Notes: generated by a model not told the origin, from the sequence alone. Positions 8,252 to 17,158 are shown, counted from the first letter of the stretch. The stretch: 64,000 bases of DNA from Candidatus Aminicenantota bacterium (GCA_026393835.1 JAPKZK010000157.1:21685-85684), one strand, 5' to 3'. Numbers and translations are program-made.

Positions 8252-9271
8252 ATGCTTACTCATATAAAAATAAAAGGATATAAATCGATAAAGGATATCG
8301 AATTGGACCTTCGCTCTCTCAATGTTTTCATCGGCGCTAACGGCGCCGGCAAAACAAATCTCATCTCTCTTTTTTACCTTATCGACCGAATCGTTGAAAA
8401 TAGCTTGCAACTTCATGTAGGGCAATCCGGCGGCGCGGAATCTATTTTGCACTTTGGGCAGAAAGTTACCGATGGGATGTCGGTAACATTAGCTTTCGAA
8501 GAAACCGGTTACCAGTTTTCCCTCGTTCCCACAAAGGAGAATAATAGCTTGATATTTTCAAGGGAGGATTACTTTTACCCGGAAGCCGGGAGTGACCGGC
8601 CATGCATTATATCTCTCGGAAGCGGCCAAAAAGAGGCCCGGCTGATGGATGAAGCCCGGGAAAACCCGGGGAAACCTGCTGCAAAAATACTGGAATTAGT
8701 TAATAACCGGGGGATATACCACTTTCACGACACCGGGGATTCTTCCAGGATGAAACAATTATGCAATATCGATGATAATTTCTCCTTAAAGTCGGATGCA
8801 TCTAATCTTGCCGCATATTTATTCCTGTTACGGGAAAAGTATTATGCAAATTACGTCAAAATAGTTGAAACAATCCGCCTGGCGGCGCCGTTTTTTAATG
8901 ATTTTAATCTTCGGCCCAGTCCTTTTAATGAGCGGCTTATCCAGTTAGAGTGGAGTGAAAAAGGGGCGCAAACTTATTTTAATGCGCATTCTTTGTCGGA
9001 TGGGACATTGCGTTTTATTTGCCTGGCGACGCTGCTTCTGCAACCCCAATTGCCCTTCTGCATCCTGCTTGATGAGCCGGAATTAGGACTGCATCCTTAC
9101 GCCATCACATTGCTTGCCGCTCTGCTGCAAAAAGCAGCCGTGAAAACCCAGGCTATAGTGGCTACCCAGTCCGTGACATTGGTAAACCAATTAAACCCGG
9201 AGGATATAATCATAGTAGAAAGACAAGAGAGTCAATCTGTTTTCAAACGTTTGAATAAAGATAAGAATTAA
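8252..9271 (+). CDS. AAA family ATPase (OLD/RloA-like), probably C-terminally shortened
   Basis: A 339-residue SMC/ABC-type ATPase: Walker A GANGAGKT (28-35), signature LSDGTLRF (about 248), Walker B FCILLDEPELGLHP (about 269-282) and a switch-like ATQSV. This class (AAA_21/AAA_15) clamps DNA or partner proteins and is common in defence loci, often beside a TOPRIM or nuclease partner. Related proteins usually continue with an acidic tail of 20-30 residues that is missing here; the frame ends KRLNKDKN. A promoter and AAAGGAG precede the start. The TOPRIM and ParB-ATPase genes are convergent with it, so membership in that system is uncertain. Confidence 0.85.
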   Translation: MLTHIKIKGYKSIKDIELDLRSLNVFIGANGAGKTNLISLFYLIDRIVENSLQLHVGQSGGAESILHFGQKVTDGMSVTLAFEETGYQFSLVPTKENNSLIFSREDYFYPEAGSDRPCIISLGSGQKEARLMDEARENPGKPAAKILELVNNRGIYHFHDTGDSSRMKQLCNIDDNFSLKSDASNLAAYLFLLREKYYANYVKIVETIRLAAPFFNDFNLRPSPFNERLIQLEWSEKGAQTYFNAHSLSDGTLRFICLATLLLQPQLPFCILLDEPELGLHPYAITLLAALLQKAAVKTQAIVATQSVTLVNQLNPEDIIIVERQESQSVFKRLNKDKN

Positions 9272-9388
9272 ATTTAAATCCCAGGAAGAGATCGATGCCA
9301 ATCCCTCTTCTGCCCCATCAAAACGGCTCTATGGGGTTTTGCCTCATTTGGTGGATAATATTTTCTTGCAAATTCGACAATTTTATAG

Positions 9389-9421
9389 GGGCATTTACAG
9401 GGGCGTTTACAGGGGCATTTT
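9389..9421. repeat. 12-bp tandem repeat over the end of the TOPRIM gene
   Basis: On the minus strand three units of (T/C)GCCCCTGTAAA follow one another; the first supplies the TAA stop of the TOPRIM gene. Slippage here would change the C-terminus. Confidence 0.5.
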
Positions 9422-10327
9422 TGGTGAAGCCAATTCTATCCCGGTAAACCTTGAAAGGAATTCCGCAAAATCTCTTACAGGTTTGCTTTTCCACAGCGTA
9501 TCGACGGATAGTAATTTTGCCTGGTCTATAATGACATTCATAGAGCTTCCCGGCTTTTCCCGCTGCCCCAGGGCGGTAATAATGGCCTTTTTTCGCCTGG
9601 ATGTTTCAGCAATCGCTTTTTCATTCTCCTTATGATCCGTTTCCCATGGGAAAGTACCGTCAATAAAAAGAGTTGATTTCTTTGTCAATTCTTTTTGATC
9701 AGCTTCAAAAAGCGGTAATAAATGCTCTTCCAATGTGCCTGTTTGATTGACGGAATCCGCCCAGACATATACGGCTTTATCTTCGGAAATGGCGGCAAAA
9801 GAATTTTCTTTAACCGGGATTAAACTGTCTTTAAGCCATATTTTCTTCTCTTTTTGGGGGGTTTCTATTTCCGAATAATTTCTCTCGAACTCTTTACAAA
9901 TGGCGCCTGGTTTTTTATGGTCGGCATCGAAAAGGAATAGATATTTTACATCGGCAATGACAGATGGCGCATCTTCCCGAAATGTCGAGGCGCTCTCCTT
10001 GTCCATAAGAACCAGGAAATCGTATAGAAATTGCTGTGGATTTTCTGTTTTATCCTTCCCGCCCGCATCGAACAGGAGAAACAGCCAATCGTCCTTTATA
10101 TAGGTCGAATCCGGTAGAAAAAACTTGTGCGCCATATCCAGGCTCATATCCTGGACTGCGTGTTTTGTCATATTGGTTTTAAATAACTTGTTAAGTGGAG
10201 ATGGATATTGACTGAATTTCAGTTTTTTGTTCTTATCAACTGCAAAAAAATGTTTGAACACAAGTCGGCAAAATGCGACATCATGCTTTCCTTCACAGAA
10301 AACGATAAGGGCTTTCGTTTGTTCCAT
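9407..10327 (-). CDS. TOPRIM-domain protein (DUF3226-like), partner of the ParB-ATPase
   Basis: A 306-residue protein with the TOPRIM signature: a first strand ending in Glu12 (VFCEGKHDVAF) and a later strand with Asp134 and Asp136 (YLFLFDADH). TOPRIM folds bind Mg2+ and act in nucleases, topoisomerases and toxins such as AriB of PARIS or the OLD nucleases. Its ATG shares one base with the TGA of the upstream ATPase gene, giving tight translational coupling. Such ATPase + TOPRIM pairs usually work as sensor plus effector. Whether this TOPRIM cuts DNA or tRNA cannot be told from sequence. DUF3226 is my closest match. Confidence 0.8.
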   Translation of the reverse strand: MEQTKALIVFCEGKHDVAFCRLVFKHFFAVDKNKKLKFSQYPSPLNKLFKTNMTKHAVQDMSLDMAHKFFLPDSTYIKDDWLFLLFDAGGKDKTENPQQFLYDFLVLMDKESASTFREDAPSVIADVKYLFLFDADHKKPGAICKEFERNYSEIETPQKEKKIWLKDSLIPVKENSFAAISEDKAVYVWADSVNQTGTLEEHLLPLFEADQKELTKKSTLFIDGTFPWETDHKENEKAIAETSRRKKAIITALGQREKPGSSMNVIIDQAKLLSVDTLWKSKPVRDFAEFLSRFTGIELASPKMPL

Positions 10328-12498
10328 CAGCGCGCCCTCCGTAGATCAACATCGCCGGCTTCAACAAGGTTTTTGAACTCCACGCCGGAGAATTCCCGGG
10401 CGATAATTTTCTTTTCCTTCTCTACCAGGGCTATTGCGGAAAAATCTTTTATATCGGCTTCGGGAATGCCAAGGACAAATGCATCGATACATTCCTTGCT
10501 GTGGCTGGTTAAGAACAACTGGATATTAAATTCCCGGGTCAGATCATAAATAAATCCTGCGAATTTGGAGATCAATGCCGTATGAATGGCATTTTCAAAT
10601 TCATCGATTAGAACCACCCCATTCTGGGCGGCGGCAAAAATCAAAGAAATAAAAAAAACTCGCTGCACCCCTTCCCCATAATCGGTTAAATCCGGCGCGA
10701 CCTGGAAATCTCGATCGTTGACAAGAAACCGCCGCGATTCATCCACCAATCGGATATCGCTTACGGAAGGGATAAAATGTTTATTAATAAAATCGAAAAT
10801 TTTCGGCAGCGCTTTCGATTGCATACTTTTATGGTAGAACGGGGCGTAGCGGTGAGGTTCGTTCAGGAAAAACGGGCTGCTGTAAATCGTGGGACACAGA
10901 AGTTTAATATGCCCGGCGTGAGTTTCTCGTTTTTCCCCTTTGTAAATACGCGTAGAGGCTTCCTGTTTGATTGCCCCGAAACTGGATGTAATCTCTACTG
11001 TTTCCAGGTAGAGAGTTTTATCGATGCCGCTGTTTTCTTCTTTATAATGACGGATCGATACCGAAGCGTCCCGGTTATCGAAAACTCCTTGAATCTTAAT
11101 TTCCTGGGGTAATTGATCGATGAACCACTCCGGGTTCAAATGTTCTTCGGAGATTTTACCGCGTCTTCTCAAAACTTCAAGTAAGCCGTCGAAATCATTC
11201 TGCCGCGAAAGCAAGTAAATGGCTTCCAGGAGGGTGGTTTTACCGGAATTGTTGATTCCTGCCAGCAGGTTGACCTTCGAAAGCTTTTTTAATCGAAGCT
11301 GTTGGAGTACTTTGTAGTTGGAAACCTCCAGTTCACTGAAATGGGAATCGATGCGGTCGTGGAATACTGTTTTCTGCTCAACCCCAAATAACCCGGAAGC
11401 CCTGGTTTTGTCCACGATACTTTGCAGGCGGCCGATGGCGTTGCCAACTTCAGGAAGATATCCTTCGCGAATGGTCATCTGGCTGAGGATATCGATTTCA
11501 TTGGCCAATGATTTGATTGCCGCTTCTTGCCGTTCACGAAACACCAGGTCGCTTGCCCGGTAGGCCGCGTTGATATCACGGGTCGATTTAAGTTGGGCCA
11601 TCGCCCTTGTATCGGTGATAATTTTTCCCAGTGTAACCACATCATCCCTTTTAATAATTGCCGGGTCGCGGAATTTTTTGCCGTAGCCCACCTGTCCATC
11701 ATCACCTGGTTCTTCGATCGGTTCGCGAGACAGCCAGGAAAAGAAAAATTCCAGGTTTGCGGTATTTTTGGCCTTGTAGCTGGAATCATCCCAGTCCAAC
11801 CATACTTTTAGATCGGCGTTTCGGGCGACCTCCCTGAATATGGGGAATTTGCTTTCGTCAAATTGATCTCCATAGTCGGAGTTCCGGTATTGTTCGACAA
11901 GAGAGAGCGCCCGAAGACTTCGTCTTAGTTCTATTTTTGAAATGCCGATTCTTCTACAAATTTCATCTTCCTCTAAATGATGGGATAAGTACATTTTTTC
12001 CAGTAATTTTGCCTGGTTCCATTCCCCCCATTTCTTGTTGCCGCTGATGTGTTTTAAGGCCATGAGTGTCAAATAATGCATATCATCGCCATCTTCATAC
12101 ATCACCACCGGGACATTATCGAAGATGGACGGATGAAGATTTCCCAGATCGATATTTTTGGTTTCATATTCATTGGCAAGTAACTTGAGGGCCGCGACCC
12201 TGCGATTTCCCTCCACAACCATATAGTCGCCGTTTTCAAGTTCTTTGATCTGTATCTGGTCGATCGGGAGATACCCGCTGGCTTTAAAGCTTTCGATCAA
12301 ATCCTGGATATTCTGGTTCCTTTCCCCGGCAATAAGCCTGAAGGTACGTTGTGAAACTACTTTATCCTTGATTTTCGACGTCGGCGTTTCTACATAATCC
12401 TGCTCGTGAATCAACCTGAAATTATTGGGGTCCAGGTAGAGATTCTTAAGACTGATCTCCTGCCTACTGGGATTTGCGGTTTTTTTTTCTTTTTTCAT
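10327..12498 (-). CDS. ParB-like domain fused to an OLD-type AAA ATPase
   Basis: A 723-residue fusion. Residues about 15-110 are a ParB/sulfiredoxin-like domain ending in VVEGNRRVAALKLL; EGNRR (96-100) is the characteristic nucleotide-binding or nuclease motif. A helix-turn-helix-like stretch follows (ICRRIGISKIELRRSLRAL). From about residue 390 there is an ABC/OLD ATPase: Walker A AGINNSGKTT (about 413), Walker B VVLIDEFENAIH (about 630) and LTSHSKECIDA (about 663). ParB domains bind CTP and can slide on DNA; OLD-type ATPases sense DNA ends or phage proteins. I know no named defence system with this exact fusion. It heads a two-gene operon with TOPRIM and has its own promoter. A good candidate for a PARIS-like abortive-infection system. 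Confidence 0.88.
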   Translation of the reverse strand: MKKEKKTANPSRQEISLKNLYLDPNNFRLIHEQDYVETPTSKIKDKVVSQRTFRLIAGERNQNIQDLIESFKASGYLPIDQIQIKELENGDYMVVEGNRRVAALKLLANEYETKNIDLGNLHPSIFDNVPVVMYEDGDDMHYLTLMALKHISGNKKWGEWNQAKLLEKMYLSHHLEEDEICRRIGISKIELRRSLRALSLVEQYRNSDYGDQFDESKFPIFREVARNADLKVWLDWDDSSYKAKNTANLEFFFSWLSREPIEEPGDDGQVGYGKKFRDPAIIKRDDVVTLGKIITDTRAMAQLKSTRDINAAYRASDLVFRERQEAAIKSLANEIDILSQMTIREGYLPEVGNAIGRLQSIVDKTRASGLFGVEQKTVFHDRIDSHFSELEVSNYKVLQQLRLKKLSKVNLLAGINNSGKTTLLEAIYLLSRQNDFDGLLEVLRRRGKISEEHLNPEWFIDQLPQEIKIQGVFDNRDASVSIRHYKEENSGIDKTLYLETVEITSSFGAIKQEASTRIYKGEKRETHAGHIKLLCPTIYSSPFFLNEPHRYAPFYHKSMQSKALPKIFDFINKHFIPSVSDIRLVDESRRFLVNDRDFQVAPDLTDYGEGVQRVFFISLIFAAAQNGVVLIDEFENAIHTALISKFAGFIYDLTREFNIQLFLTSHSKECIDAFVLGIPEADIKDFSAIALVEKEKKIIAREFSGVEFKNLVEAGDVDLRRAR

Positions 12499-12592
12499 TA
12501 CGCTTCTCCTTCATCATTACCGGTCATAGTCTTAAATCTCACCTACTTAAGCGATGAGGACTTCTTGTTGTTTTTCTGCCATTCATAGCGCA

Positions 12593-12621
12593 ATTATAGT
12601 ATTAAAAGAATGTTTTGGCAA
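12593..12621 (-). promoter_or_regulatory. Promoter of the ParB-ATPase/TOPRIM operon
   Basis: Minus strand: TTGCCA, 17-bp spacer, TATAAT. It leaves a leader of about 85 bases before the ATG at 12498; GAAGGAG lies before the start. Confidence 0.6.
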
Positions 12622-12699
12622 TATCACGCATCCACTTCTACCCTGGCTCCTATTTTTCCCAAACAGGGTGGGAATTGACCTTTTCCCTAAATCTCCAAC

Positions 12700-13209
12700 T
12701 TATTTCAATGCGAAGCCTAACCCATAGGCAAACCCGAGGCCAATGTCCATATCACTGGTTTTCAGGTAAAATATCTTCGCATGAATTGCCACTTTTCGAG
12801 CGATGAGAAAGCGTATACCAAAAGTTGGTTTTATCGAAACTGTTTTAAGGTTCGGGATCCAGACAAGCCCAATTCCCATGATACCTTTTACAGAGTTTCC
12901 CGAAATCCTGAAATTTTGAAAAATGCTGGATTCCAGGCTCAATTCGTTTTCTTTTCTCAAGTACCCCCCGCGGTTCCGAGAGCCATATCCTACTCCCATG
13001 GCGAGGCTGACATTTTTCCAGATGCAATATTCGAAAACACCCTGCGGATATTTCAAATGTGGATAACTATTGCATGATGGTAAAATGGACTGATATTCTG
13101 CAGAAATAATGACGCCCCCGCGATGGAAGACATTCTCATCCTCGCTGAACGCATACTGGGTCATTGTACCGACGATTAGAATCATCAAAAAAATTTTTGC
13201 TTTATTCAT
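12700..13209 (-). CDS. Putative small outer-membrane beta-barrel protein
   Basis: A 169-residue protein with an N-terminal signal sequence (MNKAKIFLMILIVGTMTQYA, cleavage near FSE-DEN). The rest alternates polar and hydrophobic residues in strands such as NVSLAMGVGYGS, VKGIMGIGLVWIP and IGLGFAYGLGFALK. A C-terminal strand of this kind is typical of Gram-negative outer-membrane barrels of about eight strands. No catalytic motif is visible. It has a clear ribosome site (AGGAGG) and stands alone. Function unknown. Confidence 0.65.
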   Translation of the reverse strand: MNKAKIFLMILIVGTMTQYAFSEDENVFHRGGVIISAEYQSILPSCNSYPHLKYPQGVFEYCIWKNVSLAMGVGYGSRNRGGYLRKENELSLESSIFQNFRISGNSVKGIMGIGLVWIPNLKTVSIKPTFGIRFLIARKVAIHAKIFYLKTSDMDIGLGFAYGLGFALK

Positions 13210-13283
13210 TTTTCCTCCTGATTAGTTTATTTTCAGTTTGACAATACCCTATTATATATTGAAAAGCCTGTTTTGACATTGGG

Positions 13284-13322
13284 CCTAAAGTCCCTTTTTT
13301 AAAATCGGGACTTTAGTCCCAT
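13284..13322. terminator. Inverted repeat, possible terminator
   Basis: GGGCCTAAAGTCCC and GGGACTTTAGTCCC are near-perfect complements (one mismatch in 14) separated by about 11 AT-rich bases. The hairpin lies beyond the 3' end of the minus-strand symporter gene and the small ORF. Variants of this GGGACTTTAGTCCC motif occur as dispersed repeats in many bacterial genomes, so it may be a repeat rather than a dedicated terminator. Confidence 0.45.
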
Positions 13323-13372
13323 ATGGTTTGAAGATGATTTTTTCTCGACTGGCCCCTTTTTTCTCTCCCAGT

Positions 13373-13489
13373 TTATGCAATTCCCCCCGCGTTGGCTTTC
13401 AATGACCTTTCGACCAGCGCTTGATGTTCTTCTTTAAACCTGTGTAATTGGGCCAGGATTTCGCAGCGCAGCAAGGGGATTTTATCCAT
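13373..13489 (-). CDS. Possible 38-residue small protein downstream of the symporter
   Basis: An ATG-TAA frame of 38 residues reads MDKIPLLRCEILAQLHRFKE, then EHQALVERSLKANAGGIA. It is amphipathic-helical with ordinary codon use and lies 47 bases after the stop of the Na+/solute symporter on the same strand. There is no obvious ribosome site, and unlike known small symporter subunits it has no membrane segment. It may be a real small gene or the tail of a lost one. Confidence 0.3.
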   Translation of the reverse strand: MDKIPLLRCEILAQLHRFKEEHQALVERSLKANAGGIA

Positions 13490-13536
13490 AAGGGTGAAAA
13501 ATCCGTGTGTCCCTTTTATTACTCCTGGCGGTTTTC

Positions 13537-14991
13537 CTATCCTGTTTTTTTAGGTAAAAGATAGGTCGAAATTATTGCCGCGGCGCCGGCGACAAAGAAT
13601 GTCAACAACCGGGATGTCACTTTCGCATCCATTCCCGTAACACTCCATATAATGGTGAAGGCCACACCTGTAATAATAGTGACGATGACGGCTTTACCGT
13701 GATAACGTTTCCAGAAAAGGGTCAAGAGGATGACGACGGAAAAAGTTCCGCCGATCCCGGCCCACACATAACTGACGATCATAAAAATTAGTTTGGAGGG
13801 AGATACATACGCTACCCCCAGGGCGATGAAAGCCAATAAGGTGGTAACAATCCGCGAACGTTTTAAAGCGGTTTTAGGGTCCTGTTTTTTAGATTTCATC
13901 AGGGGGCCGATGATGTTTTCCGATAGCTCGGAGGAAGAAAGAATCAATAAGGAATCCGCGGTAGAAAGCATGGCGGCAATGGCGCCGGTGATTAAAATAC
14001 CGGCAATGGCAGGGGGGAATAGTTCCAACATCACTGCCGGCATTACATATTCGCGGTCTGCCAGGCCATTGGGCCCGAATATGGCCAGGCCGATCCAACC
14101 GATGGAGAGTGCGCCGATATAGGCGATAACCGTCCAGGCAATGCCGATATTCCTGCCTAGTTTCACCTGGCGGGCGTCCCTAATGGCCATAAAACGCATA
14201 GTCAACTGGGGCTGGCCGCCCAGGTAACCGAAAAACCAGGCAAACCCACCGACAATGACAACGCCTGCGCCAAAACCGCCGGCCACTCCCGTTAAAGATA
14301 TGAAACCGGGCCCGGCTTTGGTCAATGCCGCCGGGATAGACTGCGCATACAGGTCCGGCCGGTTTGCTATATACAAAATACCGGCAATGGGACCCACGAT
14401 TAATGTAATAATCATGAGGGTGGCCTGGACAACATCCGTGTACACAACACTGCGAAATCCGCCGTAAATCGTATAGGGTACGATAAACACCGCGGTTATC
14501 AGCATTCCCCACCGCGGGTCCAATTTCATGATGGTAAAGAGTGTTTTTCCACCGCCCAGGAATTGCGCCCCCACATAGAAGAAAAAGAAGAAGACAATTA
14601 CCAGGCTCCCGATAACCCGGATTTGTTTGCCCAGTTCGCTGTGCTTTTTGGCGATATATTCGGTAAACGAACTCACCTGGTATTTTTCAGCTTCGTCCCG
14701 TAATCGCCAGGCCAGCGCCGCCCAGGCGGTAATGATACCGATGACGCATCCCAATGCGGTCCATATTTCCATCAATCCCGTGGCATACGCCGCGCCCGGG
14801 AGTCCCAGCAGCGCCCAGGAAGATTCCCCGGACGCCCGTTCCGATAGGGCCGCAGCCCAACCGGGCAAACTCCGCCCTGCTATGGCATAATCCTCGTCGG
14901 TTTTAACTTTACGTCCCTGGTATAATCCCCAAATAACGATAAGTATCATATACCCAATCATTACCATTAAAATTTGCGTCTGTGCACTCAT
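13537..14991 (-). CDS. Sodium:solute symporter (SLC5/PutP family)
   Basis: A 484-residue integral membrane protein with about 13 transmembrane helices, the normal size for the family. Family marks are SERASGESSWALLGLPGAAY in the second helix region, YGGFRSVVYTDVVQ, WFFGYLGGQPQLTMRFMAI and ITGAIAAMLSTADSLLILSS, the last containing the Na2-site Ser/Thr. PutP-type transporters import proline, other amino acids or organic acids with Na+. The GYLGQPQ variant is nearest to PutP, but the substrate cannot be assigned. AAGGAG precedes the start. It is probably transcribed alone or with the 38-residue ORF. Confidence 0.92.
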   Translation of the reverse strand: MSAQTQILMVMIGYMILIVIWGLYQGRKVKTDEDYAIAGRSLPGWAAALSERASGESSWALLGLPGAAYATGLMEIWTALGCVIGIITAWAALAWRLRDEAEKYQVSSFTEYIAKKHSELGKQIRVIGSLVIVFFFFFYVGAQFLGGGKTLFTIMKLDPRWGMLITAVFIVPYTIYGGFRSVVYTDVVQATLMIITLIVGPIAGILYIANRPDLYAQSIPAALTKAGPGFISLTGVAGGFGAGVVIVGGFAWFFGYLGGQPQLTMRFMAIRDARQVKLGRNIGIAWTVIAYIGALSIGWIGLAIFGPNGLADREYVMPAVMLELFPPAIAGILITGAIAAMLSTADSLLILSSSELSENIIGPLMKSKKQDPKTALKRSRIVTTLLAFIALGVAYVSPSKLIFMIVSYVWAGIGGTFSVVILLTLFWKRYHGKAVIVTIITGVAFTIIWSVTGMDAKVTSRLLTFFVAGAAAIISTYLLPKKTG

Positions 14992-15080
14992 GATTTTCTC
15001 CTTATTTCCGTTTGGATGTCAAAAAAAATTATAAGTCCCTATTTTAAAACAGACTAAAAATTATTTCAATAGTAAGAAAC

Positions 15081-15148
15081 AGGCGAACAGGCGCTGCCTG
15101 TTCCCTACTACCTACTGCCTACTACCTACTGCCTACTGCCCGCCTATG
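15081..15148. repeat. Heptanucleotide repeat tract with adjoining GAACAGGCG palindrome
   Basis: CCTACT(A/G) is repeated about six times between 15111 and 15141, next to AACAGGCGCTGCCTGTTCC, a relative of the palindromes at 52751 and 52792. Non-coding. Confidence 0.5.
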
Positions 15149-15152
15149 CCTG

Positions 15153-15356
15153 TTAAGTCTTTTTATCGGTATTTATCTTGAAGGGGACGTAGAGTGGGCA
15201 GAATTTAAACAGCCCGGTCAGCAGCGGGATATAACCTATGTTTGCCCAGACACAATAATAACCTGTAACCGCATAGTAGACATAGTGGGGGATTAATATT
15301 GCCAGCCCGATCACTATGCGAATGATCCTGTCTTTTTTTCCCACGTTACATTTCAT
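15153..15356 (-). CDS. DUF2892 (YgaP-like) small inner-membrane protein
   Basis: 67 residues with the family layout: MKCNVGKKDRIIRIVIG at the N-terminus, two short hydrophobic segments, then IGYIPLLTGLFKFCPLY near the end. DUF2892 proteins are small membrane proteins often fused or linked to rhodanese or thioredoxin-type proteins. The conserved NVGxxDRxIR and TGxxxxCPLY motifs are both present. GAGGAGG precedes the ATG. No neighbour suggests a more specific role. Confidence 0.85.
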   Translation of the reverse strand: MKCNVGKKDRIIRIVIGLAILIPHYVYYAVTGYYCVWANIGYIPLLTGLFKFCPLYVPFKINTDKKT

Positions 15357-15475
15357 TGTTACCTCCTCAGGGATTATTCACCCTTAAAAAAATTCTACCA
15401 AAAAAAAGAAAAAATGTCATTAGTTTTGAAAAGAATTATGGGCGCCGCCCACTTTAAAAAAATGTTGCCTGGTTA

Positions 15476-15504
15476 TTGAAATACATTCCTATTTCAGGTA
15501 AACT
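15476..15504 (+). promoter_or_regulatory. Promoter of the FAD oxidoreductase gene
   Basis: TTGAAA, 17-bp spacer, TAAACT, about 58 bases before the chosen ATG. Confidence 0.45.
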
Positions 15505-15562
15505 ATTATCTTAATTTTGTCCCGTGATTTTTTTAAAATGCAAATTGAAAGGAGACATATCG

Positions 15563-16564
15563 ATGAATCACGTAATTATCGGCGCCGGGATCGCGGGGGT
15601 CACAGCCGCCCAGGCGATTAAAGAAACGGATAATGATGCAGACATCGTGATTATCGGGAAAGAGGACTTTGCCCCTTACAGGCGATACCTTCTATCGGAA
15701 TTTCTCTGCGATTCGATCGCAAAAGCCGATCTTACCTTTGCTTCGGTGGAATCGATTAAGGATATGGGCATTAAATTCCGAAGGGGGCAATCCGCCAGGC
15801 TCATTAACCCGACGGAAAAATGGGTGCAATTGGATAATAATGACGTCCTGCATTATGACCGGCTCCTCATCGCCGCCGGCGGGCAGCCCAACCTGGGGCA
15901 TGTACTGCGCCCTTTCCTGAAACATATCCAACGCTATTACACCCTCAAAGATGTCATGGTACTAAAGAAAAAAATGGCCGGCATCCGGAAATGTATTGTT
16001 TTCGGAGAGGGGTTTAGCTGCCTGGACCTGCTTGCCAGCCTGTATAATTTAGGAAAGGATGTGACCTTTATTACCAAAAGAGAGAGCGTGGAACTCCCCC
16101 TGGCGGAACCGGGATTTAACAGCGGGCTCCGGGAATTCCTGGAAGAAAAGGGCATTGAGGTTATCACCGGCGACCAGGTGACTGCCATCAGTAAATTCAG
16201 GAGTCATTTCCGGGTCATGACGTCAAAGCACGGGGATTTGTATGGGGATATCGTCTTTGCCTGGGAACAATACAAGCCGTATACGGCGTGCATTAAGGAT
16301 ACGGGCATTGAGAAAAAAACGGGCATCCTGGTGAATGAACGTCTTGAAACATCGGTAAAAGATATTTACGCGGCCGGGGATTGTGCGCAAATTTTCCACC
16401 CCGCCCTTCAAGACTATTGGATCAATTTCGGGTGGCCCAACGCCCTGGAACAGGGTGAAATTGCCGGCAGGAACATGGCCGGTGGAAACGAAGTATATAA
16501 TATCCATGAAGTCCTTGCCTTTAATATCATGGGAAAAGAGTTGAAGGCAAGGTGGTGGGAATAA
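15563..16564 (+). CDS. FAD-dependent pyridine nucleotide-disulfide oxidoreductase family protein
   Basis: 333 residues from the ATG at 15563, chosen because AAAGGAG sits eight bases upstream and the protein then opens directly with the FAD-binding strand (VIIGAGIAGVTAAQA). PYRRYLLSEFL and the C-terminal FAD motif IYAAGDCAQIF agree with rubredoxin reductase / nitrite reductase N-terminal type flavoproteins. The second dinucleotide site, where NAD(P)H normally binds a GxGxxG/A loop, reads CIVFGEGFSCLDLL (148-153 GEGFSC), so pyridine nucleotide binding may be altered. No rubredoxin or partner is encoded nearby; a small outer-membrane protein gene follows 20 bases later. Confidence 0.85.
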   Translation: MNHVIIGAGIAGVTAAQAIKETDNDADIVIIGKEDFAPYRRYLLSEFLCDSIAKADLTFASVESIKDMGIKFRRGQSARLINPTEKWVQLDNNDVLHYDRLLIAAGGQPNLGHVLRPFLKHIQRYYTLKDVMVLKKKMAGIRKCIVFGEGFSCLDLLASLYNLGKDVTFITKRESVELPLAEPGFNSGLREFLEEKGIEVITGDQVTAISKFRSHFRVMTSKHGDLYGDIVFAWEQYKPYTACIKDTGIEKKTGILVNERLETSVKDIYAAGDCAQIFHPALQDYWINFGWPNALEQGEIAGRNMAGGNEVYNIHEVLAFNIMGKELKARWWE

Positions 16565-16584
16565 TAAAATAGGAGGTTGTTACG

Positions 16585-17046
16585 ATGAGACGAACAAAAT
16601 CGGTGTTTATTTTTTTGCTGGCATTTTTAACGTTTTGTACTGCCGCGGCGGCAGCAAGCAATGGTTGGGGCATCGGGTTCATGGTGGGGAACCCCACGGG
16701 GTTAAGTTTCAAAGCCTGGACCGGTAAAACCAAAGCCTTCGATGTGGGCGCAGCCTGGTCTTTTGGCGATGAAAACAAACTGCAACTTCATGGGGATTTT
16801 CTCCTGCATAATTTCAGGGTAATCAAAGTGGAAAGCGGTCAATTGCCTTTGTATATCGGCATCGGCGGCAGGATAAAATTTGAAAATGAGACGCGGGTGG
16901 GCGTTCGTGTGCCGGTGGGGTTATGTTACCTGTTTAAAAATCACCCCATCGATATTTTTTTCGAAGTGGCGCCGGTCATCGATTTGGCCCCGGAGACGGC
17001 GTTGGACATTAATGCCGCCCTGGGCATAAGGTATTTTTTCAAATAG
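16585..17046 (+). CDS. DUF3996-like outer-membrane beta-barrel protein
   Basis: 153 residues with a cleavable signal (MRRTKSVFIFLLAFLTFCTA, cut near AAAAA-SNG) and an eight-strand barrel pattern. WGIGFMVGNPTGLSFKAWTG and the final LGIRYFFK match the short barrel family first noted in spirochaetes (BAPKO_0422/DUF3996). The GNPTGLS turn is the most telling mark. AGGAGGTT precedes the ATG; the gene probably shares the flavoprotein's transcript. Confidence 0.75.
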   Translation: MRRTKSVFIFLLAFLTFCTAAAAASNGWGIGFMVGNPTGLSFKAWTGKTKAFDVGAAWSFGDENKLQLHGDFLLHNFRVIKVESGQLPLYIGIGGRIKFENETRVGVRVPVGLCYLFKNHPIDIFFEVAPVIDLAPETALDINAALGIRYFFK

Positions 17047-17158
17047 GAGGCGTCGCCGCTCGTAAGCCTAAAGATGTATTCGTCTATACAACCATGTAAT
17101 ACTTTAGTTGTACGTTTTTAAAATAAATTTTCATACCAAAAATACAACTTTCGATGTA

